DNA of 25,350 nucleotides from Desulfobacteraceae bacterium (GTDB lineage Bacteria > Desulfobacterota > DSM-4660 > Desulfatiglandales > Desulfatiglandaceae). A program made the position numbers and the translations under genes. The first letter of the stretch is position 1, and each line of letters begins with the position of its first letter. This document shows positions 14,552 to 21,937 of the stretch, in pieces. Location of the stretch: positions 1-25,350 of the forward strand of contig JAUWMY010000002.1 of the NCBI GenBank assembly GCA_030612945.1, in the 5' to 3' direction. The notes beneath the pieces are model-generated. The model was not told where the DNA came from and searched no databases. It saw nothing but the letters and a program-made list of their open reading frames with translations.

Positions 14552-16444
14552 TCACTTCAGCCCTGCCTTGCGCAGGCCTTCAACAAAGTGTTCCATATCC
14601 TTTTTGTCCTTATAAGGAATCTGTTTTATTACCTCAACAGAAAAACGGGGTACCAGCCTCAGGATTTCTTCTGCCTCGGCTCGGGCATATACAAGCTTTC
14701 CCAGGTAAGCGTAACTGGCAGCCAGGTAATAGTGCGCAGAAAGAAAATCAGGGTTTATGAGAAGGGCCTTTTTCAGGGCTGAAATGGCTTCCTCATACAT
14801 ATTCATCTGGAAATAAGCCTGACCCAGGTAAAACGAATACCACTCTGGATAATTGGGGTTCAGGTGCATCGCATTCTTTATTAGCCTAATGGCCTCCTCC
14901 GATTTCCCTGTATACATCAAAATACCCCCAAGGGACGCAAGAGCATCACCACTATTAGGATTAAGGGCGATGGCCCTTTCAACCTCGGAAATGGCCTGCT
15001 CATGTTGCCTATTCCAGATATAGGCATGGCCCAACAGGAGATGGCATTCAGGCAGGGATCCATCTAAGGACACGGCCTTTTTCGCCAGTTCAAGAGCCTC
15101 CTTCAGGGTCTGGGGATCCTGACTCCATCCCTGAATCCACATCATCAGCTTAGTCCAGACCAGGCCTGAGCAAGCGGACACATACCCAGGGTCAAGTTCA
15201 ATTGCCTGTTCAAACATCTCCTTTGCAAGGATGTTTGCCTCTTTTGAGTTACGTCGAAAGTACGCCCAACCGCGCAGTGCAAGGTCATAAGCGCCAAGGT
15301 TCTCGGTATCTCTTTTCAAAAGACGTTCTTCTTCACCTTCTATCAGCTTCACAGAAAGGGCCTTTACTATCTTCCCTGTCACTTCGTCTTGCAAAGAAAA
15401 GATGTCCTTCAGCTCCCGGTCATATTTCTCTGCCCACAGGTGATAGCCCGTTGTGGCATCTATTAACTGGGCTGTAATCCTCATCCTGTCCCCTGCCTTG
15501 CGCACACTGCCTTCTAATACATATCGAACCCCCAATTCCCCACCCACCTGTTCAGGTTTCACGGTCTTTCCTTTGTAAATAAACACCGCGTTGCGGGCAA
15601 TAACGGATAACCCTGAAATCCTGGACAGATCTGTAATCAGATCCTCTGTTATCCCATCGCTGAAATATTCCTGCTCAGGATCGTCACTCATATTGATAAA
15701 TGGCATTACGGCAATAGAGGGTTTTTCGGACAATTGAATGGGCGCGGGTTGCTCTGAGGAAACCGGGGGCACCGGAGCAGTAGGACTAAAATAAAATTTC
15801 CAGAACGCCACAACGACGGCTCCCACAATCAGGAGCGAAAGAAAAGCCAAAGAAGCCTTTCTCCGGTGTCTCGGGGCGTCTCTTCTATCTTTAAACACAA
15901 GAGTGCCAGCAGCTTTAGGCTCCATCAAAACACGATAAATACGCACCGGCTCTGAAATATTTTTAACCGTTTGCTCTCCAAGGTACTCATATCCAACGGC
16001 CAGTTTGTTCTTGACCTGGTCATAAGCAGTTCCGGAGACAAAAATACCACCAGCGTCGGCCAGCCCCTCAAGCCTGGCCGCGATATTGACCCCATCGCCG
16101 TAGATTTTTTCCCCTTCCTGGATTACGTCCCCAAGATTAATCCCTATGCGGAACACCATCCTGCGATTATCGGGTAATTCTGCATTCCTGTTCTGAAGTT
16201 CCTTTTGTATCTTCACGGCACATTCTACAGCATCCACCACACTGGCAAACTCGGCCAAAAGGTTATCCCCCGGGGAGTCCACCACTCGACCATGATGCTG
16301 CCCGATGAGCCCGGCCATGATCTCCCGGTATGCCTCTAAAGTGCGTATGGTGGCCACCTCATTATCACCCATAAGACGGCTGTAACCCTTGACGTCGGCA
16401 CTGAGAATGGCGCTTAGTTTTCGATTAACGCTTTGTGAGTTCAT
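14552..16444 (-). CDS. Class III adenylate cyclase - TolB-like - TPR protein
   Basis: 630 residues. A class III cyclase domain at about 8-175 has the metal Asp residues in LSADVKGYSRL (Asp17) and SPGDNLLAEF (Asp60) and the transition-state pair in GVNIAARLE (Asn120, Arg124). A transmembrane helix follows at about 198-217, then a TolB/FlgO-like region (KPSIAVMPFINMSDDPEQEY, FSDGITEDLITDLS, YVLEGSVRKAGDRMRITAQL) and at least five TPR units from about 430 to the end. This fusion is common in bacteria and probably makes cAMP under control of its partner-binding part. Start: ATG at 16444, with no strong ribosome-binding site. It is convergent with the kinase series, with 78 bases between stops. 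Confidence 0.9.
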   Translation of the reverse strand: MNSQSVNRKLSAILSADVKGYSRLMGDNEVATIRTLEAYREIMAGLIGQHHGRVVDSPGDNLLAEFASVVDAVECAVKIQKELQNRNAELPDNRRMVFRIGINLGDVIQEGEKIYGDGVNIAARLEGLADAGGIFVSGTAYDQVKNKLAVGYEYLGEQTVKNISEPVRIYRVLMEPKAAGTLVFKDRRDAPRHRRKASLAFLSLLIVGAVVVAFWKFYFSPTAPVPPVSSEQPAPIQLSEKPSIAVMPFINMSDDPEQEYFSDGITEDLITDLSRISGLSVIARNAVFIYKGKTVKPEQVGGELGVRYVLEGSVRKAGDRMRITAQLIDATTGYHLWAEKYDRELKDIFSLQDEVTGKIVKALSVKLIEGEEERLLKRDTENLGAYDLALRGWAYFRRNSKEANILAKEMFEQAIELDPGYVSACSGLVWTKLMMWIQGWSQDPQTLKEALELAKKAVSLDGSLPECHLLLGHAYIWNRQHEQAISEVERAIALNPNSGDALASLGGILMYTGKSEEAIRLIKNAMHLNPNYPEWYSFYLGQAYFQMNMYEEAISALKKALLINPDFLSAHYYLAASYAYLGKLVYARAEAEEILRLVPRFSVEVIKQIPYKDKKDMEHFVEGLRKAGLK

Positions 16445-16473
16445 TGGATTTCAGTAAGTTGTATGATTTCATA

Positions 16474-16575
16474 GTAAGTTCTCAAAAAATCCGGGCTGAA
16501 TTTGAAAAATCCCCCTCACTCCCCCTTTGCAAAAGGGGGAAGGAGTAGGAATGCCCAGACTTATTGGGATGTTAC
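16474..16575. repeat. Second copy of the GTAACTTCTCAATA repeat family
   Basis: The ends GTAAGTTCTCAAAAAATCCG (16474 on) and, inverted, GTAACATCCCAATAAGTCTG (from 16575 down) agree at about 17 of 23 positions. The interior differs from the copy at 19625 and is built around a TCCCCCTTT/AAAGGGGGA hairpin (about 16520-16541). It lies directly upstream of the cyclase gene. Confidence 0.55.
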
Positions 16576-16650
16576 ATTTCACAGGCGTATACTTTAAACG
16601 GTTATAATTTTAGCTTTCTAATTCTTGGATATGATCAAAATATTCAAGGC

Positions 16651-16752
16651 TGGAGTATTGGAGTGTTGGAGAATTGGAGTATTGAAACAATAGTTTTGAA
16701 ATTTTAAAAAATCCTTTTAGGCCCATCACTCCAGTACTCCATCACTCCAATA
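16651..16752. repeat. Inverted pair of 8-base tandem arrays (TGGAGTAT)
   Basis: 16651-16684 contains four units close to TGGAGTAT; 16725-16752 contains about three units of the complement (ATCACTCC type). A 40-base AT-rich spacer separates them. The whole can fold into one hairpin. With the repeat at 16474 it fills the 380-base gap between the cyclase and Yip1-like genes. Confidence 0.7.
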
Positions 16753-16824
16753 ATAAACAACCTGCTATGGACAACCGATGATCCAATTGATAAAGAAACG
16801 CAATTAAAGCCGTCCACAGTATAT

Positions 16825-17358
16825 TTAGGCTGGCTTCTCAAAACCCCCAAATATGGAAAAAAACAATGCAATGATTAGCGCTTGAATGAGCCAGCCGATC
16901 AAACAGACACCTACAGCGCGAAATGTACTTTTATAGTCAAGGGCCTGCCTCACTGCGACAACCATGGCCACTAACATCCAGATTCCGGCGATTAGAAAGA
17001 CTATCCAGGCCAGACCGGGGATAATACCCAGGATCCGAATCAAACCGGGAGAGCTGGAAAACCCGATCGTTCGTAACAATTCACCGTAATCTGCTCTAGT
17101 CTGCGGCTCGGGAAGAATCTTTGTGCCAACAATATAGGTGACATAGGCCCAGACATACCATGAGATCATGGCTATAGCTGTGCCCCAAATCAGGCCGCTT
17201 ACCCCTCCTTTTCCAAGTGAGCCTAATCCGCCAGCAACGCTTGCGAGCACGACAATCACCATGGCCTGAACCATTGCCCCCTTGTCAGCCTCAACTTCCT
17301 CATACAGTTTGACATCCAGCTTGGCAGCACGGATGATGCGATCTTTAAAGCTTGACAT
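16825..17358 (-). CDS. Yip1-domain integral membrane protein
   Basis: The 177-residue product has a polar N-terminus of about 25 residues and then five hydrophobic segments (including MVQAMVIVVLASVAGGLGSL, WGTAIAMISWYVWAYVTYIV, WIVFLIAGIWMLVAMVVAV and a last helix before IFGGFEKPA). The Yip1-like signature around LLRTIGFSSSPGLI is clear. Function in bacteria is not established. AGGAGG lies just before the ATG. It starts 28 bases after the ligase stop, so the two are probably cotranscribed. Confidence 0.8.
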   Translation of the reverse strand: MSSFKDRIIRAAKLDVKLYEEVEADKGAMVQAMVIVVLASVAGGLGSLGKGGVSGLIWGTAIAMISWYVWAYVTYIVGTKILPEPQTRADYGELLRTIGFSSSPGLIRILGIIPGLAWIVFLIAGIWMLVAMVVAVRQALDYKSTFRAVGVCLIGWLIQALIIALFFSIFGGFEKPA

Positions 17359-17386
17359 TTTTTCCTCCTAATTTTTCGGTCGGGCA

Positions 17387-18505
17387 CTAAATATCCACCG
17401 ATGTCTCCAATTTCTCTTCTCTATTAAATCTCTCTATCGCAAGCTGAATAAGCCTGTGTATCAGTTCTGAATATGAAATACCACTGGCTCCCCAGAGTTT
17501 TGGATACATGCTTATTTTCGTGAACCCCGGGATTGTATTAATTTCATTTATAACGATTTCACCATTTTCTTTCAAAAAGAGATCAACGCGGGCCATACCT
17601 TCACAGCAAAGCACCTTAAACGTTTTAATGGCATAATCCTGAACTTTTTTTACAATATTCTCAGGAAGCTTTGCAGGGACATCTAATATGGCTCCGTCTT
17701 CATCGATATATTTAGCTTTGTAAGAATAAAAATCATCTTGCGGCAGAATCTCTCCAGGTAAAGACGCAATTGGATCATCATTTCCCAGAACAGAACATTC
17801 AATTTCCCGTCCTTCAATAAATTCTTCAATGACAATTTTATTGTCATATTTAAAAGCATCATTCACAGCGTCCTCAAACTGCTCCCTGTCGTTGACTTTA
17901 TTTATTCCCACAGAGGAGCCAAGATTGGCCGGCTTAACAAATAATGGCAGACCCAATTGATTTTTTGCTTCATTGAAATCAATTTTATTAAATGACGCCC
18001 GATCAAAGACCAGAAACCTGGCAATAGGTATCCCGGCATCTCTGAGCAGTCGTTTCGCAACATCCTTGTCCATACTAACAGCAGAGCCTAAAACGCCAGG
18101 GCCTACAAATGGAACGTTTGTCAGTTTCATCAGGCCCTGAATAGTGCCATCTTCGCCAAATGGTCCATGAATAACAGGAAAAATCACATCAACTGGTGCC
18201 GTGGGTCCGTGGCTCGTAAGGCTAATGAGTTGCTCTGACCTTTTCCCAGGCGCCAGGGCCAGGTTGTCACTTACCTTGTTTAATTTGATCAGCTTAGGAT
18301 TATCCGCATTTAAAAGAAACCTTGAGGCGTCAGTCAAATGCCATTGACCTTCTTTGTCAACGGCTATCATAACCACTTCGTATTTTTCACGGTCAATAGC
18401 CTCAACAATGCTTTTTGCTGACTGAAGGGAAACTTCATGCTCTGCTGATTTACCACCAAATAAAATTCCTACCCTAATTTTGTTTGCCAATTTCTTGACC
18501 TCCAT
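17387..18505 (-). CDS. ddl: D-alanine--D-alanine ligase
   Basis: The ATP-grasp ligase of 372 residues joins two D-Ala for peptidoglycan precursors in the cytoplasm. Visible motifs: VGILFGGKSAEHEVSL at the N-terminus, GPFGEDGTIQG, GSAVSMDKDVAKRLL, LGSSVGI (phosphate loop), EEFIEGREIECSV, and FYSYKAKY with the Tyr expected for D-Ala rather than D-lactate preference, then EINTIPGFT at the active-site end. The length fits the DdlA/Van-type branch. The ATG at 18505 has no ribosome-binding site; a TTG five codons in (18490) has GGAGG nine bases upstream and would give the usual N-terminus, so the true start may be there. Confidence 0.93.
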   Translation of the reverse strand: MEVKKLANKIRVGILFGGKSAEHEVSLQSAKSIVEAIDREKYEVVMIAVDKEGQWHLTDASRFLLNADNPKLIKLNKVSDNLALAPGKRSEQLISLTSHGPTAPVDVIFPVIHGPFGEDGTIQGLMKLTNVPFVGPGVLGSAVSMDKDVAKRLLRDAGIPIARFLVFDRASFNKIDFNEAKNQLGLPLFVKPANLGSSVGINKVNDREQFEDAVNDAFKYDNKIVIEEFIEGREIECSVLGNDDPIASLPGEILPQDDFYSYKAKYIDEDGAILDVPAKLPENIVKKVQDYAIKTFKVLCCEGMARVDLFLKENGEIVINEINTIPGFTKISMYPKLWGASGISYSELIHRLIQLAIERFNREEKLETSVDI

Positions 18506-18572
18506 TAACTTTATCTGATTTGCTCATTCCGCCTACACAAGAAAGTAATTGCATAATAGTTCAGCTACTTTT

Positions 18573-18603
18573 TTTGACAGGATAAACAAGATTGACATGA
18601 TAG
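18573..18603. repeat. Left inverted repeat flanking the GxxExxY gene
   Basis: TTTGACAGGATAAACAAGAT with TGACATGATA after it. It is complementary, with small gaps, to 19045-19073 on the other side of the GxxExxY gene. A further CATCCTGTTGATC follows at about 18611-18623, right before the gene's stop. Confidence 0.6.
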
Positions 18604-18625
18604 TTTTTTTCATCCTGTTGATCTC

Positions 18626-18997
18626 TTATTTAAAATCCTTGATTTTACGTTTAACCTCAACTTTCCTTTCCCCAAAATTAAGAATAAGACCAACAGGCTT
18701 TCCCGTAGCAACAAGGTAATTAACCAATTGGACTTCATGTGCTTTAATAACTCTTCTAACTGATTTCAGTTCTAAAATAATCATATCATTAACTAAAATA
18801 TCAGCTACAAACTCTCCTACGATTTCATCGTCATAGTAAACTGTAATGGACTTTTGTGATTCCGTATGCAGACCTGCTTTAAGCAGTTCTATAAGCAAAC
18901 ATTTTTCATATACACTTTCAAGAAAGCCAAAACCCATTTTATTATAAACACGATAAGCACAGCCGATAATTGTTTCCGTCACGTCTTTATATTCCAT
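18626..18997 (-). CDS. GxxExxY family protein (PD-(D/E)XK-like)
   Basis: The 123-residue product carries the name-giving motif G-F-L-E-S-V-Y (24-30, within GFGFLESVYEKCL). It has an Asp in GEFVADILV (66) and an E-x-K in ILELKSV (76-78) at the spacing of PD-(D/E)XK nucleases, the superfamily this family is assigned to. The biological role is not known. The ribosome-binding site is GGAGG before the ATG. It stands alone between two longer genes and is framed by inverted repeats of CAGGAT type, an arrangement often seen around members of this family, which suggests it travels as a cassette. Confidence 0.88.
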   Translation of the reverse strand: MEYKDVTETIIGCAYRVYNKMGFGFLESVYEKCLLIELLKAGLHTESQKSITVYYDDEIVGEFVADILVNDMIILELKSVRRVIKAHEVQLVNYLVATGKPVGLILNFGERKVEVKRKIKDFK

Positions 18998-19044
18998 ATT
19001 ACCTCCTTGAGGTTGTGATAAGCAGTTTTGATTAACTGGATTTA

Positions 19045-19073
19045 TATCATGTCTATCCTGTTATCCTGTCAAA
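19045..19073. repeat. Right inverted repeat flanking the GxxExxY gene
   Basis: TATCATGTCTATCCTGTTAT followed by CCTGTCAAA. Its complement reads TTTGACAGGATAACAGGATA then GACATGATA, matching 18573-18603. Confidence 0.6.
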
Positions 19074-19624
19074 TGTTTTTCATCCGGTGAACTATCTACG
19101 TAATTTCATATTGGAACAATGGGATACGGTACGGTTGATACTTGAAATTAGAAACTTGGAGATACTTTGGCATTTTCAGGGGTTATCGAGTTTCTCCGCT
19201 TTCCTTTCCTAAAGACGGGATCTCCGCTACGCTCCGACAAGTTTCAAGTTTCCATTTTCTCTCAGCAATCCCAACCAGGCTGGAAACTGTTCTAAACATT
19301 GAAAAGTCTATCTTAAAAGCTATGTCTTTTACCCTCTGCCTTGTGCCTCAAACAATCGGACATATCCGTCCTGATTCTTTTATATCATTATATTAGGAAA
19401 TGGACAGGATTTCCTTTAGTCTTTTTGCATTTTTTATGGCAAAGCCTTGATAGTCATTATTAGGATTGCTGCTCTTTTCAGGTTTTCGTTGAATCTGTGT
19501 CTGGAATCTGTTAAGTGGATATGGGCTAAGGGGCTTCGCCCCAATTGGAATATTTGAATGTACGAGACAGAAATAACAAAACTTAAAAAATCCGTTTAAT
19601 TTAAAAAAGTTGTAGCATTTCATA
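19074..19624. other. Gene-free region with short inverted repeats
   Basis: No convincing gene. A pair of inverted tracts built from GAAACTTG-type units lies at 19141-19160 (CTTGAAATTAGAAACTTGGA) and 19236-19261 (complement of GAAACTTGAAACTTG). A GGGGCTTCGCCCC hairpin at about 19533-19545 has no T-run. Two open frames here (19142-19396 plus, 19393-19623 minus) lack ribosome-binding sites and protein-like composition. Confidence 0.45.
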
Positions 19625-19769
19625 GTAACTTCTCAATAAGTTCGGGCATTCAAAACCGGATATAGGCCTTGAACGAATGATAATGGCTTTATAGCCTTTC
19701 GGAGTTTAGGCGTAAGCCTTTTATAAAATCCTTACGGATAAACTCCACCCGAACCTATTGAGAAGTTAC
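19625..19769. repeat. Complete 145-bp copy of the GTAACTTCTCAATA repeat family
   Basis: Terminal inverted repeats of 22 bases, GTAACTTCTCAATAAGTTCG-GG (19625-19646) and its complement ending at 19769, match at 21 of 22 positions. Inside are small hairpins such as GGCTTTATAGCC. No ORF. This is the reference copy for the partial or diverged copies at 4954-5132 and 16474-16575. It ends 43 bases before the start codon of the beta-oxidation gene. Confidence 0.8.
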
Positions 19770-19812
19770 ATTTCCGATATATTAATAAATTGCACTCATG
19801 GAGGATTTGAGA

Positions 19813-21849
19813 ATGAAGAAGATAGGAATTATTGGCGCAGGAAACATGGGAAGCGGGATTGTTCAAAAAACGGCCCAGGAGGGCCTTTCTGTCGTTATGA
19901 TGGATATCAAACCTGAATTCGTTGAAAAGGGCTTAAGCAACATCCAAACAACCCTAAAGGAGGCTGTGGAACGTAAACTTTTTAAGCCCGAACAGGTAGA
20001 CGATATTATGTCCCGCATTCAAGGCACAACAGATCTGGGCGATACAAAAGACTGTGACCTTGTAATAGAGGCTGTCTTTGAGGACATGGAGGTAAAGAAA
20101 GACCTTTTCGTAAGGTTAGATGAAATATGCAAGCCAGAAACAATTCTTGCCACAAACACCTCTTCCTTCTCAGTGGAAGAATTAGCCCAGGCCACAGGAC
20201 GGCCGGACCGTTTTGTGGGCCTTCACTTCTTCTACCACCCGGCAAAAAATCGGCTTCTTGAAATCATTCCGGGGCCCATGACTTCTCCTGAAACTCTTGC
20301 TGCCTGCAGGCAGTTTGCGCAACTCGCAGGGAAGACTGACATTATGGTCAAAGATACCCCCGGATTTGCCGTAAACCGCTTTTTTGTGCCCTGGCTCAAT
20401 GAGTCTACTCGCATTCTTGAAGACGGTTGGGCCAACATTCCTACAATTGATAAGGCAGCTATGGACTCCCTTGGTATCGGGATGGGACCTTTCAAGTTGA
20501 TGAACGTGACTGGTGTTCCTATTGCCTATCACTCTGCCCTAACCCTGGGAAACAAGCTCGGCACTTTCTATGCCCCGTCGGCCAAACTCAAGGCCCAGTT
20601 TGAATCCGGCGAGCTGTGGCCTCTTGATGGTGAAGTAGAGGAGGCAAATCTGGCCAGGGTATCTGACAGGCTTCTGGCCGAGATCTTTTATGTTGCCTCG
20701 GACCTCCTTGAGGGAGGTGCGTCAGAGCTGGCTGACATTGATGTGGGTGCCAAGGTGGGTTTGCGCTGGAGAAAGGGGCCTTTTGAACTCATGAATCGGC
20801 TGGGTCTTGATAAGGCAAACGGGCTGGTAGAGGACCTGCTAAAACCCTGGCCGGACCTCCCCCTACCGGAGCGGCTCCACAGCCAACAGGTCAAGGGAGA
20901 ACCGTGGGACATCCGTTACGTGAGATACAATCGTATTGATGATGTAGGCCGCGTGACCATTTCACGGCCCGAAGCCCTCAATGCCCTTAATCAGACCGTT
21001 ATGAAACAGCTGGATGAGTCCTTCCGGGATGCTGAATCAGACCCGCAGACCAGGGCCATTGTCCTAAGTGGCTCAGGAAAGGCATTTGTGGCTGGCGCGG
21101 ACATCGGGTTTTTTCTTAAGTGCATTAAGGACGACCGCCTGGATGATAACTACGCCTTCACCAAGTACGGGCAGGACGTCCTGATGAGCATTGATGAGAG
21201 CAAAAAGTTAGTGGTAGCCAGGGTGGGTGGAATAGCCCTTGGCGGCGGATTGGAACTGGCCCTTTCCACCGATGTGATAGTGGCCACTCCAAAGGCGCGT
21301 ATGGGGTTTCCTGAGACAGGAATCGGGATCTATCCCGGGCTCGGCGGTACCCAGCGAACCGCCCGCTTTATCGGCAAAGAACTGGCCAAATATCTTATAT
21401 TTACAGGCCGGCTGATTTCTGCTGAAGATGCCCTCTCAATCGGCCTTGTGGATTATGTCTTTGCCCCTGAGGAAATAGAAGACAGGATGCTCGAACTTAT
21501 TGCCGAAGAAAAATTAGTTGCCAGAAAGGGCAAGAACTCAGAAGAGTTGCCTGCACAGTGGCGTAAAATCAAAGAGTTTTTCGCGGACGAAAATATAGAC
21601 GCCTGGATAGCTGGCAAATATATCGATAGTGACGATCCCTTAGTGGCCAAGACCGCCAAGATTATAGCGAGCAAGGCGCCCATCGCGCTTCGGCTTGCAA
21701 GTCAGATTATTGATACGGGATATGAACTACCTCTATCGGAGGGCTTAAAAGGGGAACTGTCCCATCTGAACGAGATCTTTTCCACTGCCGATGCCCTGAC
21801 CGGCCTGAGCAGTGTAGGCAAAGGAATGCCCACGTTCGAGGGTCGTTAG
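19813..21849 (+). CDS. 3-hydroxyacyl-CoA dehydrogenase / enoyl-CoA hydratase fusion
   Basis: 678 residues catalysing two steps of fatty or aromatic acyl-CoA beta-oxidation. The dehydrogenase comes first: NAD loop GAGNMG (8-13), catalytic His138 in GLHFFYHPAK and Glu150, NTSS, then two C-terminal dehydrogenase repeats (GPFKLMNVTG, GPFELMNRLG). The hydratase follows from about 370, with GKAFVAGADI for the oxyanion hole and catalytic Glu481 (GGGLELAL) and Glu501 (FPETGIG). The order is the reverse of E. coli FadB/FadJ and fits the fusion type of archaea and anaerobic bacteria. The open frame begins at an ATG at 19798, but GGAGG lies eight bases before the ATG at 19813, which decides the start. 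No thiolase or dehydrogenase partner is in the window. Confidence 0.93.
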   Translation: MKKIGIIGAGNMGSGIVQKTAQEGLSVVMMDIKPEFVEKGLSNIQTTLKEAVERKLFKPEQVDDIMSRIQGTTDLGDTKDCDLVIEAVFEDMEVKKDLFVRLDEICKPETILATNTSSFSVEELAQATGRPDRFVGLHFFYHPAKNRLLEIIPGPMTSPETLAACRQFAQLAGKTDIMVKDTPGFAVNRFFVPWLNESTRILEDGWANIPTIDKAAMDSLGIGMGPFKLMNVTGVPIAYHSALTLGNKLGTFYAPSAKLKAQFESGELWPLDGEVEEANLARVSDRLLAEIFYVASDLLEGGASELADIDVGAKVGLRWRKGPFELMNRLGLDKANGLVEDLLKPWPDLPLPERLHSQQVKGEPWDIRYVRYNRIDDVGRVTISRPEALNALNQTVMKQLDESFRDAESDPQTRAIVLSGSGKAFVAGADIGFFLKCIKDDRLDDNYAFTKYGQDVLMSIDESKKLVVARVGGIALGGGLELALSTDVIVATPKARMGFPETGIGIYPGLGGTQRTARFIGKELAKYLIFTGRLISAEDALSIGLVDYVFAPEEIEDRMLELIAEEKLVARKGKNSEELPAQWRKIKEFFADENIDAWIAGKYIDSDDPLVAKTAKIIASKAPIALRLASQIIDTGYELPLSEGLKGELSHLNEIFSTADALTGLSSVGKGMPTFEGR

Positions 21850-21871
21850 CATACCGACCTGAGATTGAATT

Positions 21872-21901
21872 GACAATATTGAGCCATAACCCAATATTGT
21901 C
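21872..21901. promoter_or_regulatory. First 30-bp palindrome upstream of the DUF4143 gene
   Basis: GACAATATTG-AGCCATAACC-CAATATTGTC has perfect 10-base arms. It contains TTGACA (21870-21875) and CAATAT (21892-21897) with a 16-base spacer, so it could be an operator, a second promoter, or both. Its centre (GCCATAACC) is the inverse of the centre of the next palindrome. Confidence 0.6.
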
Positions 21902-21902
21902 T

Positions 21903-21933
21903 TGACAATATTCGGTTATGGCCTTATATTGTC
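21903..21933 (+). promoter_or_regulatory. Second palindrome with near-consensus promoter
   Basis: GACAATAT at 21904 and ATATTGTC ending at 21933 are inverted arms around CGGTTATGGCC. The same bases give TTGACA (21903-21908), a 16-base spacer and TATATT (21925-21930), close to the sigma-70 consensus. Transcription would begin at about 21937-21938, at the ATG itself. Confidence 0.6.
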
Positions 21934-21937
21934 AGTC

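Noticed and set aside
16651..16752. Short tandem repeats as a CRISPR array.
   Set aside because: Units are 8 bases with no unique spacers and are inverted relative to each other.
19533..19545. GGGGCTTCGCCCC hairpin as a terminator.
   Set aside because: No T-run on either side and no nearby gene end.
19393..19623. Minus-strand ORF of 76 codons.
   Set aside because: No ribosome-binding site, no family resemblance, and it begins at the edge of the repeat element; likely chance.
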